This document shows positions 8,339 to 17,924 of a stretch of 64,000 bases of DNA, in pieces (within the stretch, counting starts at the first letter, position 1; every line of letters starts with the position of its first letter). The notes beneath the pieces were generated by a model. The model was not told the origin of the DNA and did no database searches. It saw only the letters and a program-made list of their open reading frames with translations. Position numbers and translations under genes: made by a program. The stretch covers positions 220,377 to 284,376 of the forward strand of contig NZ_CP017675.1 in the NCBI RefSeq assembly GCF_001870225.1. Direction: 5' to 3'. The DNA is from Gloeomargarita lithophora Alchichica-D10 (lineage in GTDB: Bacteria; Cyanobacteriota; Cyanobacteriia; Gloeomargaritales; Gloeomargaritaceae).

Positions 8339-8539
8339 TTACTTGGTTGTGGCATCCGCCGTCGCCAAATCCTTGAGCCAAAAAGTCACCAACTTGTCCC
8401 AATTTCCCCCCTCAAACAAGACGGCGGCGCGGCCATCGGTGATCCGTTGCACCTGGCCTTGGAAGCCGTAATACATATCCCCTGGGTTGACCACCCGCAC
8501 GGGGGAACCAGGCAAAATGGGCAGGGGACTTTTGCTCAT
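8339..8539 (-). CDS. ndhS: NAD(P)H-quinone oxidoreductase subunit S
   Basis: A 66-residue protein matching NdhS, the SH3-like subunit of cyanobacterial NDH-1 that helps form the ferredoxin-binding site for cyclic electron flow at the thylakoid membrane. The diagnostic stretch [14 protein letters not shown] is followed by [16 protein letters not shown] (residues 38-53). The frame is open for a further 158 codons upstream, but that part lies antisense to cysE. The ATG at 8539 has GAGG seven bases upstream and gives the usual family length. It is transcribed divergently from cysE. Confidence 0.88.
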   Translation of the reverse strand: MSKSPLPILPGSPVRVVNPGDMYYGFQGQVQRITDGRAAVLFEGGNWDKLVTFWLKDLATADATTK

Positions 8540-8613
8540 GGGGAAACCTCTAAGTTTTTCCCTTTGACTGTAGCCAAAACCGCACCGAGTCACAAGGGGC
8601 AAGGGACGAAAAT

Positions 8614-8623
8614 TGCTTATGAT
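8614..8623 (+). promoter_or_regulatory. candidate -10 region of cysE
   Basis: TATGAT at 8618-8623, preceded by TTGC, lies 34 bp upstream of the cysE start in the ndhS-cysE divergent gap. No convincing -35 hexamer is visible 17 bp upstream, so this is tentative. Confidence 0.25.
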
Positions 8624-8656
8624 AAATGAAGTTCCTGCCGTCAATCCCCAGGAGTT

Positions 8657-9376
8657 ATGCGGGTGTTGAAAACCTTGATTGCTGACTTTCGGATTATTTT
8701 TGAGCGCGACCCGGCGGCGCGTAACCCCCTGGAGGTGGTACTGTGTTATCCCGGCTGGCACGCAGTTGTCCTGTATCGCTTGGCGCACACTTTGTACCAA
8801 TGGCAACTGCCGCTGGTTCCCCGCCTGGTTTCCCATTTGGCTCGCCTGGTGACGGGAATTGAAATTCATCCGGGGGCGCGGATTGGCCGGGGCTTTTTCA
8901 TTGACCACGGCATGGGGGTGGTGATCGGGGAAACCACGGTGATCGGGGATTATTGTTTGCTCTACCAGGGGGTGACCCTGGGGGGAACGGGAAAAGAAAA
9001 GGGCAAACGCCACCCCACCCTAGGGGATCATGTAATTGTTGGGGCGGGTGCCAAGGTGTTGGGGAATATCACCCTGGGACATCATGTGCGGGTGGGGGCA
9101 GGTTCGGTAGTCCTGCGCCCGGTGCCGTCCCACTGTACGGTGGTGGGGATTCCCGGTCGCTTGATTTGCAAAGATGCCACCCTAGAACCCCTGGAGCATG
9201 GTCGTTTGCCGGATTCGGAAGCCCAGGCGATTCGGGTGTTGGTGGATCGGATTGATGAATTGGAACGGCAGATTTTGGCTCTGCGCCAAGGTCAAACCCC
9301 CTCGGAACCGGCTCCCGTCACGGTGGCGGAACAGCAACGGCTGATCGGGGAATTTCTGGATGGGGCGGGGATTTAG
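8657..9376 (+). CDS. cysE: serine O-acetyltransferase
   Basis: This 239-residue enzyme transfers acetyl from acetyl-CoA to L-serine, giving O-acetylserine for cysteine synthesis. The helical N-terminal part (1-65) precedes a left-handed beta-helix of hexapeptide repeats (about 66-170) with the active-site loop DHGMG (83-87) and the family segment [19 protein letters not shown] (105-123). The start ATG has GGAG directly upstream. A C-terminal tail of about 60 residues follows the beta-helix and contains a short coiled-coil-like stretch. Its last 59 nt overlap the 3' end of the convergent transporter gene. Confidence 0.95.
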   Translation: MRVLKTLIADFRIIFERDPAARNPLEVVLCYPGWHAVVLYRLAHTLYQWQLPLVPRLVSHLARLVTGIEIHPGARIGRGFFIDHGMGVVIGETTVIGDYCLLYQGVTLGGTGKEKGKRHPTLGDHVIVGAGAKVLGNITLGHHVRVGAGSVVLRPVPSHCTVVGIPGRLICKDATLEPLEHGRLPDSEAQAIRVLVDRIDELERQILALRQGQTPSEPAPVTVAEQQRLIGEFLDGAGI

Positions 9377-10631
9377 CAATCAGGGTGGTGGCCACCATAC
9401 CCCCATGCACCGTTACCAATGCCCGAAAGGGATTGACAATCGCATCCACCGCAATCAACAAAGCCAGCACCCCGTCTAGGGGTAACCCCAAGGGTTGGAG
9501 GACAATCCCCACGGAGGCCAGGGTCGCCACCCCCACCGCCCCCGCCGTTGCCACGCCCCCCAGTACCGCCCCCACCAGGATCACCAACCAGGCTTGCCAC
9601 GCCAAACTCTGCTGGTACAACTGCGCCGTAAACACACTCACCAGCGCAAAATAACTCACCACCCCGAACCGACAGACCGTAATCCCCAGGGGAGCGATCA
9701 AATTCACCTGCTGGCGGTCAAACCCCAAATCACACAGACCTTGAATCGCCGCCGGGAGGGAGGCCAAACTGTTGCTCGTCGTCCAGGCCAGCAGTGCCGC
9801 CGCACCCTGTGCCTGCCATACCAACCGGGGTGTCGCCCCCGAACGCCACAGAATTACCCCCGTACCAGCGATAAATAAACCCATCAGCACCAGCACCGCC
9901 GTTACCACAAACCGCAAAATGGCCAACACCGGCCCTACCCCCGTGCTGGCGACCTGGGGAGCGATCAAACAAAAAATCCCCAGGGGTAAAATCAAAGTAA
10001 TGCCCCGGATCAAAGCATTAAATGCTTCGTAAATTGCTTCCAAACCCTGCAATAGGCGGGTCGTGGCGGCATTATTTAGGATTCCTAACGTAATTCCTAA
10101 AAGCACAGCAAAAGTCACCACCTGTAAGGCATTGGCTTGGGTCAGGGCGGCAAAGATATTATCGGGAAACAACGCCCGGATAAATTGCACCAGAATTGGG
10201 GACGGTGGGGTAATGGCCGGTGACCGCAAAGCCAGTTCCACATCCACCCCCGCATTTTGGATATAACGCCCCAGGGTCGCCAACACCTCCGGATTGCGAA
10301 TCGCCCCCGGCTGTACCAGGGCGGCTATGACCATACTCAAGCCACTTACCCCCACCAACCCCAGTCCCAAAACCACCAGTAACCGCCGCAAAAATTGCCC
10401 CATTTGCTGATTACTGGCCAGACGGCTAACACTCATGGTCACGGCGGCCAACAAAATTGGTAAAACGCATAGTTTCAACAACGCCAGGTACACATCCCCC
10501 AAAACCTGAACCTTGGCCGCTAAGGTGGGAACCCATACCCCCACCCCAATCCCCAACCCGACCCCCAGCAGTACCGGCAGGGGGGACTGCCAGAACTGAA
10601 CCCAATGCTTCCACCAACCTTTGCCTGCCAT
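9318..10631 (-). CDS. divergent SDF-family (dicarboxylate/amino acid:cation) symporter
   Basis: A 437-residue polytopic protein of the GltP/DctA/SDF family. The serine-rich first re-entrant loop is recognisable ([11 protein letters not shown]), as is the overall two-part layout. However, the helix-7 cation motif NMDGT is replaced by CRFGV (in [12 protein letters not shown]), and the helix-8 pattern has lost the usual Asn and Asp ([13 protein letters not shown]). Transport of acidic substrates with Na+ is therefore uncertain, and the protein probably belongs to a divergent subfamily. The 3' end overlaps cysE by 59 nt in antiparallel orientation. Confidence 0.8.
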   Translation of the reverse strand: MAGKGWWKHWVQFWQSPLPVLLGVGLGIGVGVWVPTLAAKVQVLGDVYLALLKLCVLPILLAAVTMSVSRLASNQQMGQFLRRLLVVLGLGLVGVSGLSMVIAALVQPGAIRNPEVLATLGRYIQNAGVDVELALRSPAITPPSPILVQFIRALFPDNIFAALTQANALQVVTFAVLLGITLGILNNAATTRLLQGLEAIYEAFNALIRGITLILPLGIFCLIAPQVASTGVGPVLAILRFVVTAVLVLMGLFIAGTGVILWRSGATPRLVWQAQGAAALLAWTTSNSLASLPAAIQGLCDLGFDRQQVNLIAPLGITVCRFGVVSYFALVSVFTAQLYQQSLAWQAWLVILVGAVLGGVATAGAVGVATLASVGIVLQPLGLPLDGVLALLIAVDAIVNPFRALVTVHGGMVATTLIAKSPPHPEIPRSAVAVPPP

Positions 10632-10655
10632 AGGTGCGCCTGTTTCGCTATCAGC

Positions 10656-12356
10656 CTAGAGAAAATCCGTATGCCGGGGGGGCGGGCCAAACAAAGTATC
10701 CAGCCGTTTCAACGCCAAACGCGCCGACTGAAATCGCTTGCGCCAATCCACATTCAGCAGGCGTACCAAAATTTCGGTTAATTCGGGGCTACAATCCACC
10801 TGTCCCTGCCAGTCTAATTCATTGGTATTGGGAATTTTGGGCAAAATCTGGGGAGATTGACCGGTCAGGGCTTCGATGGCGATCACCCCCACGGCGTAGA
10901 GGTCACTGGTCAGGTTCGGTTGTCCCCAGGCCTGCTCAGGAGCCATATACCCCGGTGTCCCCACCGCAATGGTGAGCTGCTTCTGGGCGGGGGGGTTGAT
11001 CTGGCCAGACAAGGCCGAAGGGAGAACCTTCACCGCCCCAAAATCAATCAACACCAATTTGCGATCCGCATCCCGACGAATCACATTATCCGGCTTAATA
11101 TCCCGGTGAATCACTTTATGCTGTTGCACGAAATCCAAAATTATGAGTAATTCCCAGAGCAACCAGACCACGGACATTTCATCCCAAACTGATTGGGAGC
11201 CTAATTCCTGATTCAGGGGTTGCCCTGCGATAAAATCCTGAATAATATAAAACTCCTCCTCCTGTTCCAGGTAGGCCAACAACAGGGGAATCTGGTCGTG
11301 GCGACCCAAGCGTTCCAACGTGGCCGCTTCCGTGGCAAACAACCGCCGGGCGGTGGTCAACACCTTGGGGTCATGGTTATCCAACCGGAGCCGCTTGATC
11401 ACACAGCGGGGTTCCCCTGGGCGCTGGGTATCCTGCCCCAGATAGGTTTCACAAAACCCACCGGTGGCCAAACTCCGTTGGAGCAGATACCGTCCCCCGA
11501 TCAGTTCGTTTCGCTTTTGGCGGGGATGGGCTTGATTCGGTGCCGCACCAACCAGGAATAAACCCGTTACCCCAGCGACCGCAGGCAGACGGCGCACCCT
11601 GAATTGACAGGACTGCCAAACCTGATTTCCGTGACGCAAACGCCCCGATAGGGTGGGGGCGGGGGTAGGATTTTGCAGAAGAACTTGGGTATAAACGTCC
11701 AAAAAAACCTGCCGGTCTTCGGGGTGGACAAACTCCAAAAAATCCCGTCCCAGTACCTCGGTGAGATTTTTCTCCAGGAGCCGGGCGAGGGTAGGGTTTT
11801 GATAATACACCATGCCCTCTGGACTGAGGATAACCAGCAATCCCTCCACCAACGACTCCAACACCTGGGTCAGGTTGAGTTCCGGGGGCACCTGCGCCAG
11901 CGCCTGGGGTGCCATGGGTGCCACCGTATCCTCCCCCGGTGTGGTGGCCAGACTCGCTTGCGCCGCTAGGTTGGGGGGGAGGTGGGGGGTGCGCTGAAAA
12001 TGGATCACATCCCGGGGCTCCGGGTCAAACTGACACCCCAAACTAATTTCCCCCTGCTCCCCCAGGGGCATTTCTTCCCCCCGCAAATGAATCACTTGCA
12101 GAGTATTTCCCAGGCGCACAAACGTGCCATTGCGACTTTCATCCCGCAAATAAAAATGCTGATGCCGGTACTCAATCCGGGCGTGGTTGCGGGAGGCATA
12201 ACCGTTATCCACCAGCAGGTCACTGGCGGGATTTCGTCCCAGGAGGGCAACGGGTCGCAGGTTACCCAGCCATAGTTCCTGGGCATTGACTCGTAAATGT
12301 AAATACATGGGTTCCGGGTCAGCCACCGCCGGGGGGGGATGGGGCATGGGACACAT
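10656..12356 (-). CDS. FHA-PAS-Ser/Thr protein kinase
   Basis: A 566-residue soluble signalling protein with three domains: an FHA domain (about residues 30-90; LLGRNPASD, SRNHARI, SRNGTFV), a PAS domain (about 155-255; LVEGLLVILSPEG and FLEFVHPEDR), and a eukaryotic-like kinase domain (about 290-555) with a glycine-rich loop, HRDIKPDN near 416, DFGAVK and GTPGYMAPEQ. All catalytic residues appear intact. FHA domains bind phosphothreonine, so autophosphorylation feedback or recruitment of other FHA proteins is plausible. The open frame begins with a TTG three codons earlier; I use the ATG at 12356. No membrane segment is seen. Confidence 0.88.
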   Translation of the reverse strand: MCPMPHPPPAVADPEPMYLHLRVNAQELWLGNLRPVALLGRNPASDLLVDNGYASRNHARIEYRHQHFYLRDESRNGTFVRLGNTLQVIHLRGEEMPLGEQGEISLGCQFDPEPRDVIHFQRTPHLPPNLAAQASLATTPGEDTVAPMAPQALAQVPPELNLTQVLESLVEGLLVILSPEGMVYYQNPTLARLLEKNLTEVLGRDFLEFVHPEDRQVFLDVYTQVLLQNPTPAPTLSGRLRHGNQVWQSCQFRVRRLPAVAGVTGLFLVGAAPNQAHPRQKRNELIGGRYLLQRSLATGGFCETYLGQDTQRPGEPRCVIKRLRLDNHDPKVLTTARRLFATEAATLERLGRHDQIPLLLAYLEQEEEFYIIQDFIAGQPLNQELGSQSVWDEMSVVWLLWELLIILDFVQQHKVIHRDIKPDNVIRRDADRKLVLIDFGAVKVLPSALSGQINPPAQKQLTIAVGTPGYMAPEQAWGQPNLTSDLYAVGVIAIEALTGQSPQILPKIPNTNELDWQGQVDCSPELTEILVRLLNVDWRKRFQSARLALKRLDTLFGPPPRHTDFL

Positions 12357-12459
12357 TCCATCCAATTAATTTAATTGTTCTCAATTTAACTGAAGGCAAC
12401 CCCTATTTAATCGCAATTATAGAGAATTACAGCCTTTTTAACGCTGATGGGGTACGGGC

Positions 12460-12477
12460 AAGGGGCTTAAGCCTCTT
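12460..12477. terminator. palindrome with T-run, terminator-like or mobile-element remnant
   Basis: AAGGGGCTTAAGCCTCTT is a near-perfect inverted repeat with a perfect GGCTTAAGCC centre, followed on the plus strand by GTTTTA. It could act as a weak intrinsic terminator, but no gene ends upstream on that strand. A repeat or insertion-sequence remnant is equally possible. Confidence 0.3.
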
Positions 12478-12501
12478 GTTTTACAGGTGTTTTAGCATTG
12501 A

Positions 12502-12641
12502 GGGCACCTCTATAAATAGGCTACGCCACGCAAGCTATGCAAATTAGCGGTCGCAGGGGGGCACCCCCCGTCCCTGGTTCTCGGTAATATCTGTATTCCA
12601 GCCAGATAACTTTTTGTTGGTTGAAATAAATAGAAGTGTCC
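12502..12641 (+). repeat. family-A MITE-like repeat, copy 1 (140 bp)
   Basis: The left end GGGCACCTCTATAAATAGG and right end AATAGAAGTGTCC form imperfect inverted termini. Between them lie the CTACGCCACGCAAGCTATG module, the hairpin core GGGGGGCACCCCCC, and a TGGTTCTCGGTAAT module. TTGA flanks both sides and could be a 4-bp target duplication. The element is non-coding. Confidence 0.8.
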
Positions 12642-12814
12642 TTGAGTCGGTATGTTATCTACTAAAAAAAACGCTGTAATTGCGGATAATTGACTAGGAT
12701 TTCATAGTCTATTCCCGTCATCCTGGCTCTGGCAACCCATTTGTTAATCTTTCTGGGATAATCCCTATCCTGGTTCACACTACCCCCCATAATCCAGGGT
12801 AACAGCCGCAAGGA

Positions 12815-14893
12815 ATGATCATGCTGGCAACACAACGGGGGCGCAGTTTTCCGCTTGGGGCAACGGTTTCCGCCCAGGGGGTGAATTTTTGCCTATTCTC
12901 CAAACACGCCGAGCGGGTGGAGTTATTGCTCTTTGACCAGGCCGATGACCCCCAACCTACCCATGTCATTTCCTTAACCGCCCCGCTCCATCGCACGGCC
13001 AACTATTGGCATATTTTTGTGATGGGCATTGGGCATGGGCAGGTGTACGCCTACCGGGTATTTGGGCCATTTGCGCCGGAACTCGGCCACCGGTTTGATG
13101 GCAGTAAAGTCCTGCTTGACCCCTACAGCCGCGCAGTGGTGGGGTGGGAACGCTACGACCGGGGGGCGGCCACCTGTCCGGGGGATAATTGTGCCACAGC
13201 ATTGCGGGGGGTGGTGTTTGACCCCTGTTGCTACGACTGGGAGGGGGATGTGCCCCTGGAGATTCCCTACGCCCGCACGATTATTTATGAAATGCACGTC
13301 AAAGGCTTTACGGCGCACCCCAACTCCGGGGTCAGCGAGGGCAAACGGGGCACCTATGCGGGGCTGATCGAAAAAATTCCCTACCTAAAATCCTTGGGCA
13401 TTACGGCGGTGGAATTGATGCCCATCCATGAATTTGATGAACAGGATGCCCGCCCCGGCTTGGTGAATTATTGGGGCTATAGTACCTTGGCCTTTTTTAC
13501 CCCCCACCGGGCCTACAGTTCAGACCAATCGTTGCTAGGGCCAGTGAATGAATTTCGGGATATGGTCAAAGCCCTGCACAAAGCCGGGATTGAAGTGATT
13601 TTAGATGTGGTTTTTAATCACACCGCCGAGGGTAACCATGAAGGCCCAACCCTATCGTTCCGGGGGATTGAAAACCAAGCCTATTACATTTTGGAGCAAT
13701 TTCACCCGGCTTTTTATGCCAACTATAGCGGTTGCGGCAATACGGTCAAGGCCAACCACGAAATTGTCGGGCGGTTGATCCTGGATTCCCTGCGCTACTG
13801 GGTGGATGTGATGCACGTGGATGGGTTTCGCTTCGATTTGGCCTCGATTTTATCCCGCAGTAAAACCGGCTTTCCCCTGGCGGACCCACCCCTGCCCTGG
13901 CTGATCGAATCCGACCCGGTGCTGGCGGGCACCAAAATCATCGCCGAAGCCTGGGATGCCGCCGGGTTGTACCAGGTGGGTTCGTTTATCGGAGAACGGT
14001 TTGCCGAGTGGAATGGCCCGTTTCGGGATGACGTGCGTCGCTTCGTCAAGGGCGACCGGGGAATGTTGGGCTGGTTGGCCGCCCGCTTGTTGGGTAGCCC
14101 CGACCTCTACCGTGACCCCCACCAAATCCCCAACCGCACCATCAATTTCATCACCTGCCACGATGGTTTTACGCTCCATGACCTGGTGGCCTACAACGAC
14201 AAACATAACCAGGCCAACGGCGAGGATAGCCGGGACGGATGTAGCCACAATAACAGTTGGAACTGTGGCCAAGAAGGCGCCACCGATGACCCAGAAATCG
14301 CCGCCCTACGGGTGCAACAAATCAAAAATTTCCTGGTGATTCTCGCCCTCGCCCAGGGTACGCCGATGATCCTGATGGGCGACGAAGTCCAGCGCACCCA
14401 GGGGGGCAATAACAACGCCTACGGCCAGGACAATGAAATTAGTTGGTTTAATTGGGATTTGGTCACCCAGCACCAGGAAATGCTGCATTTTTGGCAAAAA
14501 CTCCTGCACTGGATGCAGTCCCTACGCCTCTTTGAAGAGGAAACCCGCCTCCGAGTAGAAGCCTACCCCGTGACACAACCCGTTCCCTATCCCCACATCG
14601 TCTGGCATGGCACCGAATTGGGACAGCAGGGCTGGAGCCACGACAGCCACGCCCTCGCCCTGGAGATGGTGATGCCCAAGGCCGGGGAACATTTATACAT
14701 CATTCTCAATAGCTATTGGGAATGCTTACCCTTTACCCTGCCGCCCCACCCCTGGCAAAGGCTTTTGGATACCCATCTGCCGGGGACAATTTGCCCCACC
14801 GGCCCGCAGATCACGACGGCTCAATACTGGGCGACCCCCCGTTCGAGTGTGATTTTACGGCGGTTTGCACCCAGCGGCGCAGGAGTGGATTAA
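12815..14893 (+). CDS. glgX: glycogen debranching enzyme (GlgX/isoamylase type)
   Basis: A 692-residue GH13 enzyme that hydrolyses alpha-1,6 branch points of glycogen or limit dextrins. A CBM48-like N-terminal domain (about 10-110) precedes the TIM barrel. The conserved regions are visible: DVVFNHTAE near residue 265, GFRFDLAS with the nucleophile Asp near 340, AEAWD with the general acid Glu near 377, and ITCHDG near 447. With glgP at 34.6 kb the window covers both main steps of glycogen breakdown. The final 83 nt overlap the convergent hydrolase gene. Confidence 0.93.
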   Translation: MIMLATQRGRSFPLGATVSAQGVNFCLFSKHAERVELLLFDQADDPQPTHVISLTAPLHRTANYWHIFVMGIGHGQVYAYRVFGPFAPELGHRFDGSKVLLDPYSRAVVGWERYDRGAATCPGDNCATALRGVVFDPCCYDWEGDVPLEIPYARTIIYEMHVKGFTAHPNSGVSEGKRGTYAGLIEKIPYLKSLGITAVELMPIHEFDEQDARPGLVNYWGYSTLAFFTPHRAYSSDQSLLGPVNEFRDMVKALHKAGIEVILDVVFNHTAEGNHEGPTLSFRGIENQAYYILEQFHPAFYANYSGCGNTVKANHEIVGRLILDSLRYWVDVMHVDGFRFDLASILSRSKTGFPLADPPLPWLIESDPVLAGTKIIAEAWDAAGLYQVGSFIGERFAEWNGPFRDDVRRFVKGDRGMLGWLAARLLGSPDLYRDPHQIPNRTINFITCHDGFTLHDLVAYNDKHNQANGEDSRDGCSHNNSWNCGQEGATDDPEIAALRVQQIKNFLVILALAQGTPMILMGDEVQRTQGGNNNAYGQDNEISWFNWDLVTQHQEMLHFWQKLLHWMQSLRLFEEETRLRVEAYPVTQPVPYPHIVWHGTELGQQGWSHDSHALALEMVMPKAGEHLYIILNSYWECLPFTLPPHPWQRLLDTHLPGTICPTGPQITTAQYWATPRSSVILRRFAPSGAGVD

Positions 14894-15710
14894 CCAAATC
14901 CGGGCGTTCATCGTGGGGACAATGCCCCGCCTCCAACCATTCCACCTGGGCGTGGGGGACAAGGGCATTACATTTTTGCGCCCGTGCCACCGTCATCCAG
15001 GGGTCAGCCGTGCCCCACATTAGTAGCAGCGGCGATGTTAATGCCTGCATCAACTGATCCAAACGGCGACCGGGGGGTGACTTAAACACCGCCCGAAATA
15101 CCCCCAATGCCCCCTTATCCCAGGCGGGTTCATAAATACTTTGGATCAGTTCATCGTCAATATTTGTAGGGTCTTTGTACACCTGTTGTAAAATCCGCCG
15201 AATCACCTGGGGATTCCGCATATAAAGAAATAAACCCGCACTCGCCAGTTCCACCACCCCCGGAATTTGAAAAAGCAACTGCTGTAACGGGTTGGGGCGG
15301 ACGCTATCTTCCCCCACCGGCCCAGCGCAGTTTAATAACGCTACCCCCTGCGTCCATTGGGGGCAATCCACCCCAAAACACAGAGCCGCATACCCCCCCA
15401 AAGAATTGCCCACCAGCACCACCGGCTCCCCAATCACCAGGGTCACCAAATCCCGCAGTTGCTCCCGCCAAAGTTCCCCCGTATAAAGCACCGGCGGTTT
15501 CTCCGAGCGGCCAAAGCCCAGCAAATCCACCGCCCACACCCGATGATCCCGCGCCAAATCCGGCAGATTGTACCGCCAATGCGCCGTAGAAGCCCCAAAC
15601 CCATGAATCAGCAAAATCGCTGGCCCTGTACTGCCCGCCTGCACCCAATGGGTACGCCACCCCTGCCAGATACGGTGTTGATGGTGAATGTCAACCCTAG
15701 TCGCCGTCAT
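14811..15710 (-). CDS. alpha/beta-fold hydrolase
   Basis: A hydrolase of about 299 residues with an HGFGAS oxyanion-type motif, the nucleophile elbow GNSLGGYAAL, the acid region WGTADPW and a late histidine in EAGHCPHDE, so the full Ser-Asp-His triad is present. The elbow resembles chlorophyll-related hydrolases (pheophytinase-like) and haloalkane-dehalogenase-like proteins, but substrate identity cannot be read. The frame opens at a GTG 33 nt further upstream, and ATG codons at 15719 and 15710 are both possible; I chose the latter from the conserved domain start. The C-terminus overlaps glgX by 83 nt. Confidence 0.8.
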   Translation of the reverse strand: MTATRVDIHHQHRIWQGWRTHWVQAGSTGPAILLIHGFGASTAHWRYNLPDLARDHRVWAVDLLGFGRSEKPPVLYTGELWREQLRDLVTLVIGEPVVLVGNSLGGYAALCFGVDCPQWTQGVALLNCAGPVGEDSVRPNPLQQLLFQIPGVVELASAGLFLYMRNPQVIRRILQQVYKDPTNIDDELIQSIYEPAWDKGALGVFRAVFKSPPGRRLDQLMQALTSPLLLMWGTADPWMTVARAQKCNALVPHAQVEWLEAGHCPHDERPDLVNPLLRRWVQTAVKSHSNGGSPSIEPS

Positions 15711-15850
15711 AGGACACATCTTTACCGTTTGTTGCACACTCACTCCATTGTAAAGGCAGGGACAGCCGGGTGAGAAAATCCGGGGAATGGCGTTGCGACC
15801 CAGGCTAAAATGAGGGGCAAAGCCCTACCTATGCGCCTATCCATGTGCCC

Positions 15851-16489
15851 ATGACAGACCCCCGGCCATCGGACGATACCCTCAAACGTTTACACATCCT
15901 GGTCATTGAAGATAGCCAGGAGCGGCGGGTTTTGGCCTTGGAAGCGGCCACCTATTCCCTGGGGCGGGATTCCACCAGTGCCATTGTCCTCCAGGCGGAT
16001 TCCGTTTCCCGCCAGCACGCCCTCCTGCTCCGGGTGCCCGTCCCGGCTTCCCACGAGTACCAGTACCGGATTGTAGATGGCAATGCGGCGGGCAAGGCCA
16101 GCACCAACGGCATCAAAATCAACGGCACCCCGATGTCCCAACACACCCTGGCGGACGGGGACGTGGTGGAATTTGCCGCCGATGCCCAGGCGACCTACTA
16201 CCACCGCACCGTTGTTGACCCGGAGATGCAAGACTACCTCCAAGCCGCCGAATTTCGCAGTATCAAACTGCCGGTAGTCGAAAAATCCCAGACCGTCTAT
16301 GCCGAAAGTCCCACCCAACGGCTCATCCCCGAAAATCTCACCCCCGACCGTCCCCGATTGCCCTGGCACTGGATTGGACTGGGAATTACCCTGGGATTAC
16401 TGCTGGTCGGTGGGGTTTGGTGGTTCCGTCAACGCCCTCAGCCCAGTTCCTCTGCCCCACCCGTGTCCCCGATTGCCCGACCCCTGTGA
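15851..16489 (+). CDS. FHA-domain protein with C-terminal membrane anchor
   Basis: A 212-residue protein. An FHA domain occupies about residues 10-120: YSLGRDSTSAIV, SVSRQHALL and ASTNGIKING are the phosphothreonine-binding loops. A linker and one strong transmembrane helix follow (WIGLGITLGLLLVGGVWWF, about 175-193), then a short proline/serine-rich tail. It would hold an FHA reader at the cytoplasmic face of a membrane. A partner could be the FHA-PAS kinase 3.5 kb away, but that is inference. The ATG at 15851 is chosen over a GTG two codons earlier. Confidence 0.8.
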   Translation: MTDPRPSDDTLKRLHILVIEDSQERRVLALEAATYSLGRDSTSAIVLQADSVSRQHALLLRVPVPASHEYQYRIVDGNAAGKASTNGIKINGTPMSQHTLADGDVVEFAADAQATYYHRTVVDPEMQDYLQAAEFRSIKLPVVEKSQTVYAESPTQRLIPENLTPDRPRLPWHWIGLGITLGLLLVGGVWWFRQRPQPSSSAPPVSPIARPL

Positions 16490-16670
16490 TCTAACTTACA
16501 CAGAAAAAAACATTTATCCGTTCTAATAAGAAATAGAGAGAAGTCCGCCCCCCAGGGAACTTCCACCTTCCGTAAAATTACTTAAGTGTCTAAACAATGT
16601 CATACAAAACCTCCGTATTATTACCGATGACCGTTGTTCCGTCCCTATCGCTTCACCGGGAGGTGAACTA

Positions 16671-17924
16671 ATGGCCGCCTATGGGGATATTCTTAGCAGT
16701 CCCGATGAGGAACTGATTTACAACCATATTCACCAGTGGGTACAGCGGGAAGCCCCCACCTCGGTACTGGAGCGGTTCCGGGAATTTTTTACCGAGATGA
16801 AGTGCGGTAATCCGGCGGTGGTTGCCACCCTAGAGCGGCTGGTTTTGCGCCCGGAGGCCAGCCAGCGGTTCCGGTTTATCCTGAACCGGAGTTGTTATAT
16901 TCTGGTCAACCAATGGCAAAACCAGTCCCAGCACAAGTGGGCGATCAGCCATTTGGTGGATATTTTGGCGACCCCAACGCCTTTGCGGGGGGGGGATCGG
17001 GGCAAGACGGTCGGTAACCTGCGCCGCTTATTTCAGGCGTTCCAGGGCACGGATTTGTACCTGCGGTTGTGCCAGACGGTCGCCCTGTTGGAGGCCACGG
17101 ATGAACCCGCCGAAGACCAGCCCTTGGCCTGTTTATTACGCCGGTATCCCTATCTTTATGAAGCCCAGTTGGCGGGGGCGGAAGACCGGCAACAATTCCA
17201 AGAGCAGTTGGAGATTGTGCATAATTTGCAAGCCCAGGTACAACAGCAATTTGAGCACCATTTGGGTCGGTATGTGACCTATGAATATCGCCGTTCCTTG
17301 GGTTCAGCCAAAAACCTAGAGCCGGTGAAAAACCCCACCATGCTCGCCAATCAAGAGCTATTTACGGCCTTCAAATTGTTTGGTGCCAAGGTTGACAATG
17401 GCCTCACCTATCAGGAGCGGGCGGAGCAGTTTTTGCGGGAAAATCCGGAGGGGCAAAATTATGGGCAATACAAGTATAATTTGGCTAATTATTTAATTGT
17501 TGCCATCCCCGCCAGCAAAGACCGGGATATTTTTGAACACAAATTGCGGCAGTTTATGGATGAATTATTCCCCCAATTTGATACCCAGGGGGTGAATGAT
17601 TTTCTGATGACCCGCACCTGTAGCCGTCTGCTCAATTTCCTGGTGATTGAAAACAAAAAAGATGCCAACCACAAAACCTTTATTGACCTGATTTGCCAGT
17701 TGGGGCCAACCAAGATGGTAGGACTTCTGCTGAAAATCGTCCTGATTTGTAAAAAGGTTAAAGGCTATTTGGAGCGCCTGATTTGTTTGTTGTTCAACCA
17801 CTACGCCGATCAAGCCCAAGGTCAGGTGCGCTGGCTGATTAAAGTGTTAGAAAATGTCAAATTAGCCTTCAGTCTCCACTTCGGGATGGTTGACTTGCGG
17901 TTCATTCGGCAGTTGTTCGCTTAG
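16671..17924 (+). CDS. conserved hypothetical protein, probably all-helical
   Basis: A 417-residue protein of unknown function that I recognise only as cyanobacterial in style. It has no signal peptide and no clear membrane segment; leucine-, glutamine- and arginine-rich helical stretches dominate throughout. It has a clear ribosome-binding site, GGGAGGTG, seven bases before the ATG. A 181-bp gap with no visible repeat precedes it. The last 63 nt overlap the 3' end of rsmA on the other strand. No catalytic motif is apparent. Confidence 0.65.
   Translation: MAAYGDILSSPDEELIYNHIHQWVQREAPTSVLERFREFFTEMKCGNPAVVATLERLVLRPEASQRFRFILNRSCYILVNQWQNQSQHKWAISHLVDILATPTPLRGGDRGKTVGNLRRLFQAFQGTDLYLRLCQTVALLEATDEPAEDQPLACLLRRYPYLYEAQLAGAEDRQQFQEQLEIVHNLQAQVQQQFEHHLGRYVTYEYRRSLGSAKNLEPVKNPTMLANQELFTAFKLFGAKVDNGLTYQERAEQFLRENPEGQNYGQYKYNLANYLIVAIPASKDRDIFEHKLRQFMDELFPQFDTQGVNDFLMTRTCSRLLNFLVIENKKDANHKTFIDLICQLGPTKMVGLLLKIVLICKKVKGYLERLICLLFNHYADQAQGQVRWLIKVLENVKLAFSLHFGMVDLRFIRQLFA

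Larger units (their letters stand above)
12357..12814. other. 458-bp intergenic region between divergent kinase and glgX genes
   Basis: No protein-coding frame is supported here. The region holds an AT-rich stretch next to the kinase gene (12357-12425), a palindrome at 12460-12477, a family-A repeat at 12502-12641, and about 170 bp before glgX that should contain its promoter. I could not pick out a convincing -35/-10 pair. Confidence 0.6.

Noticed and set aside
8540..9013. N-terminal extension of the ndhS frame
   Set aside because: It lies antisense to the conserved cysE beta-helix and precedes a good ATG with a ribosome-binding site that gives a normal 66-residue NdhS.
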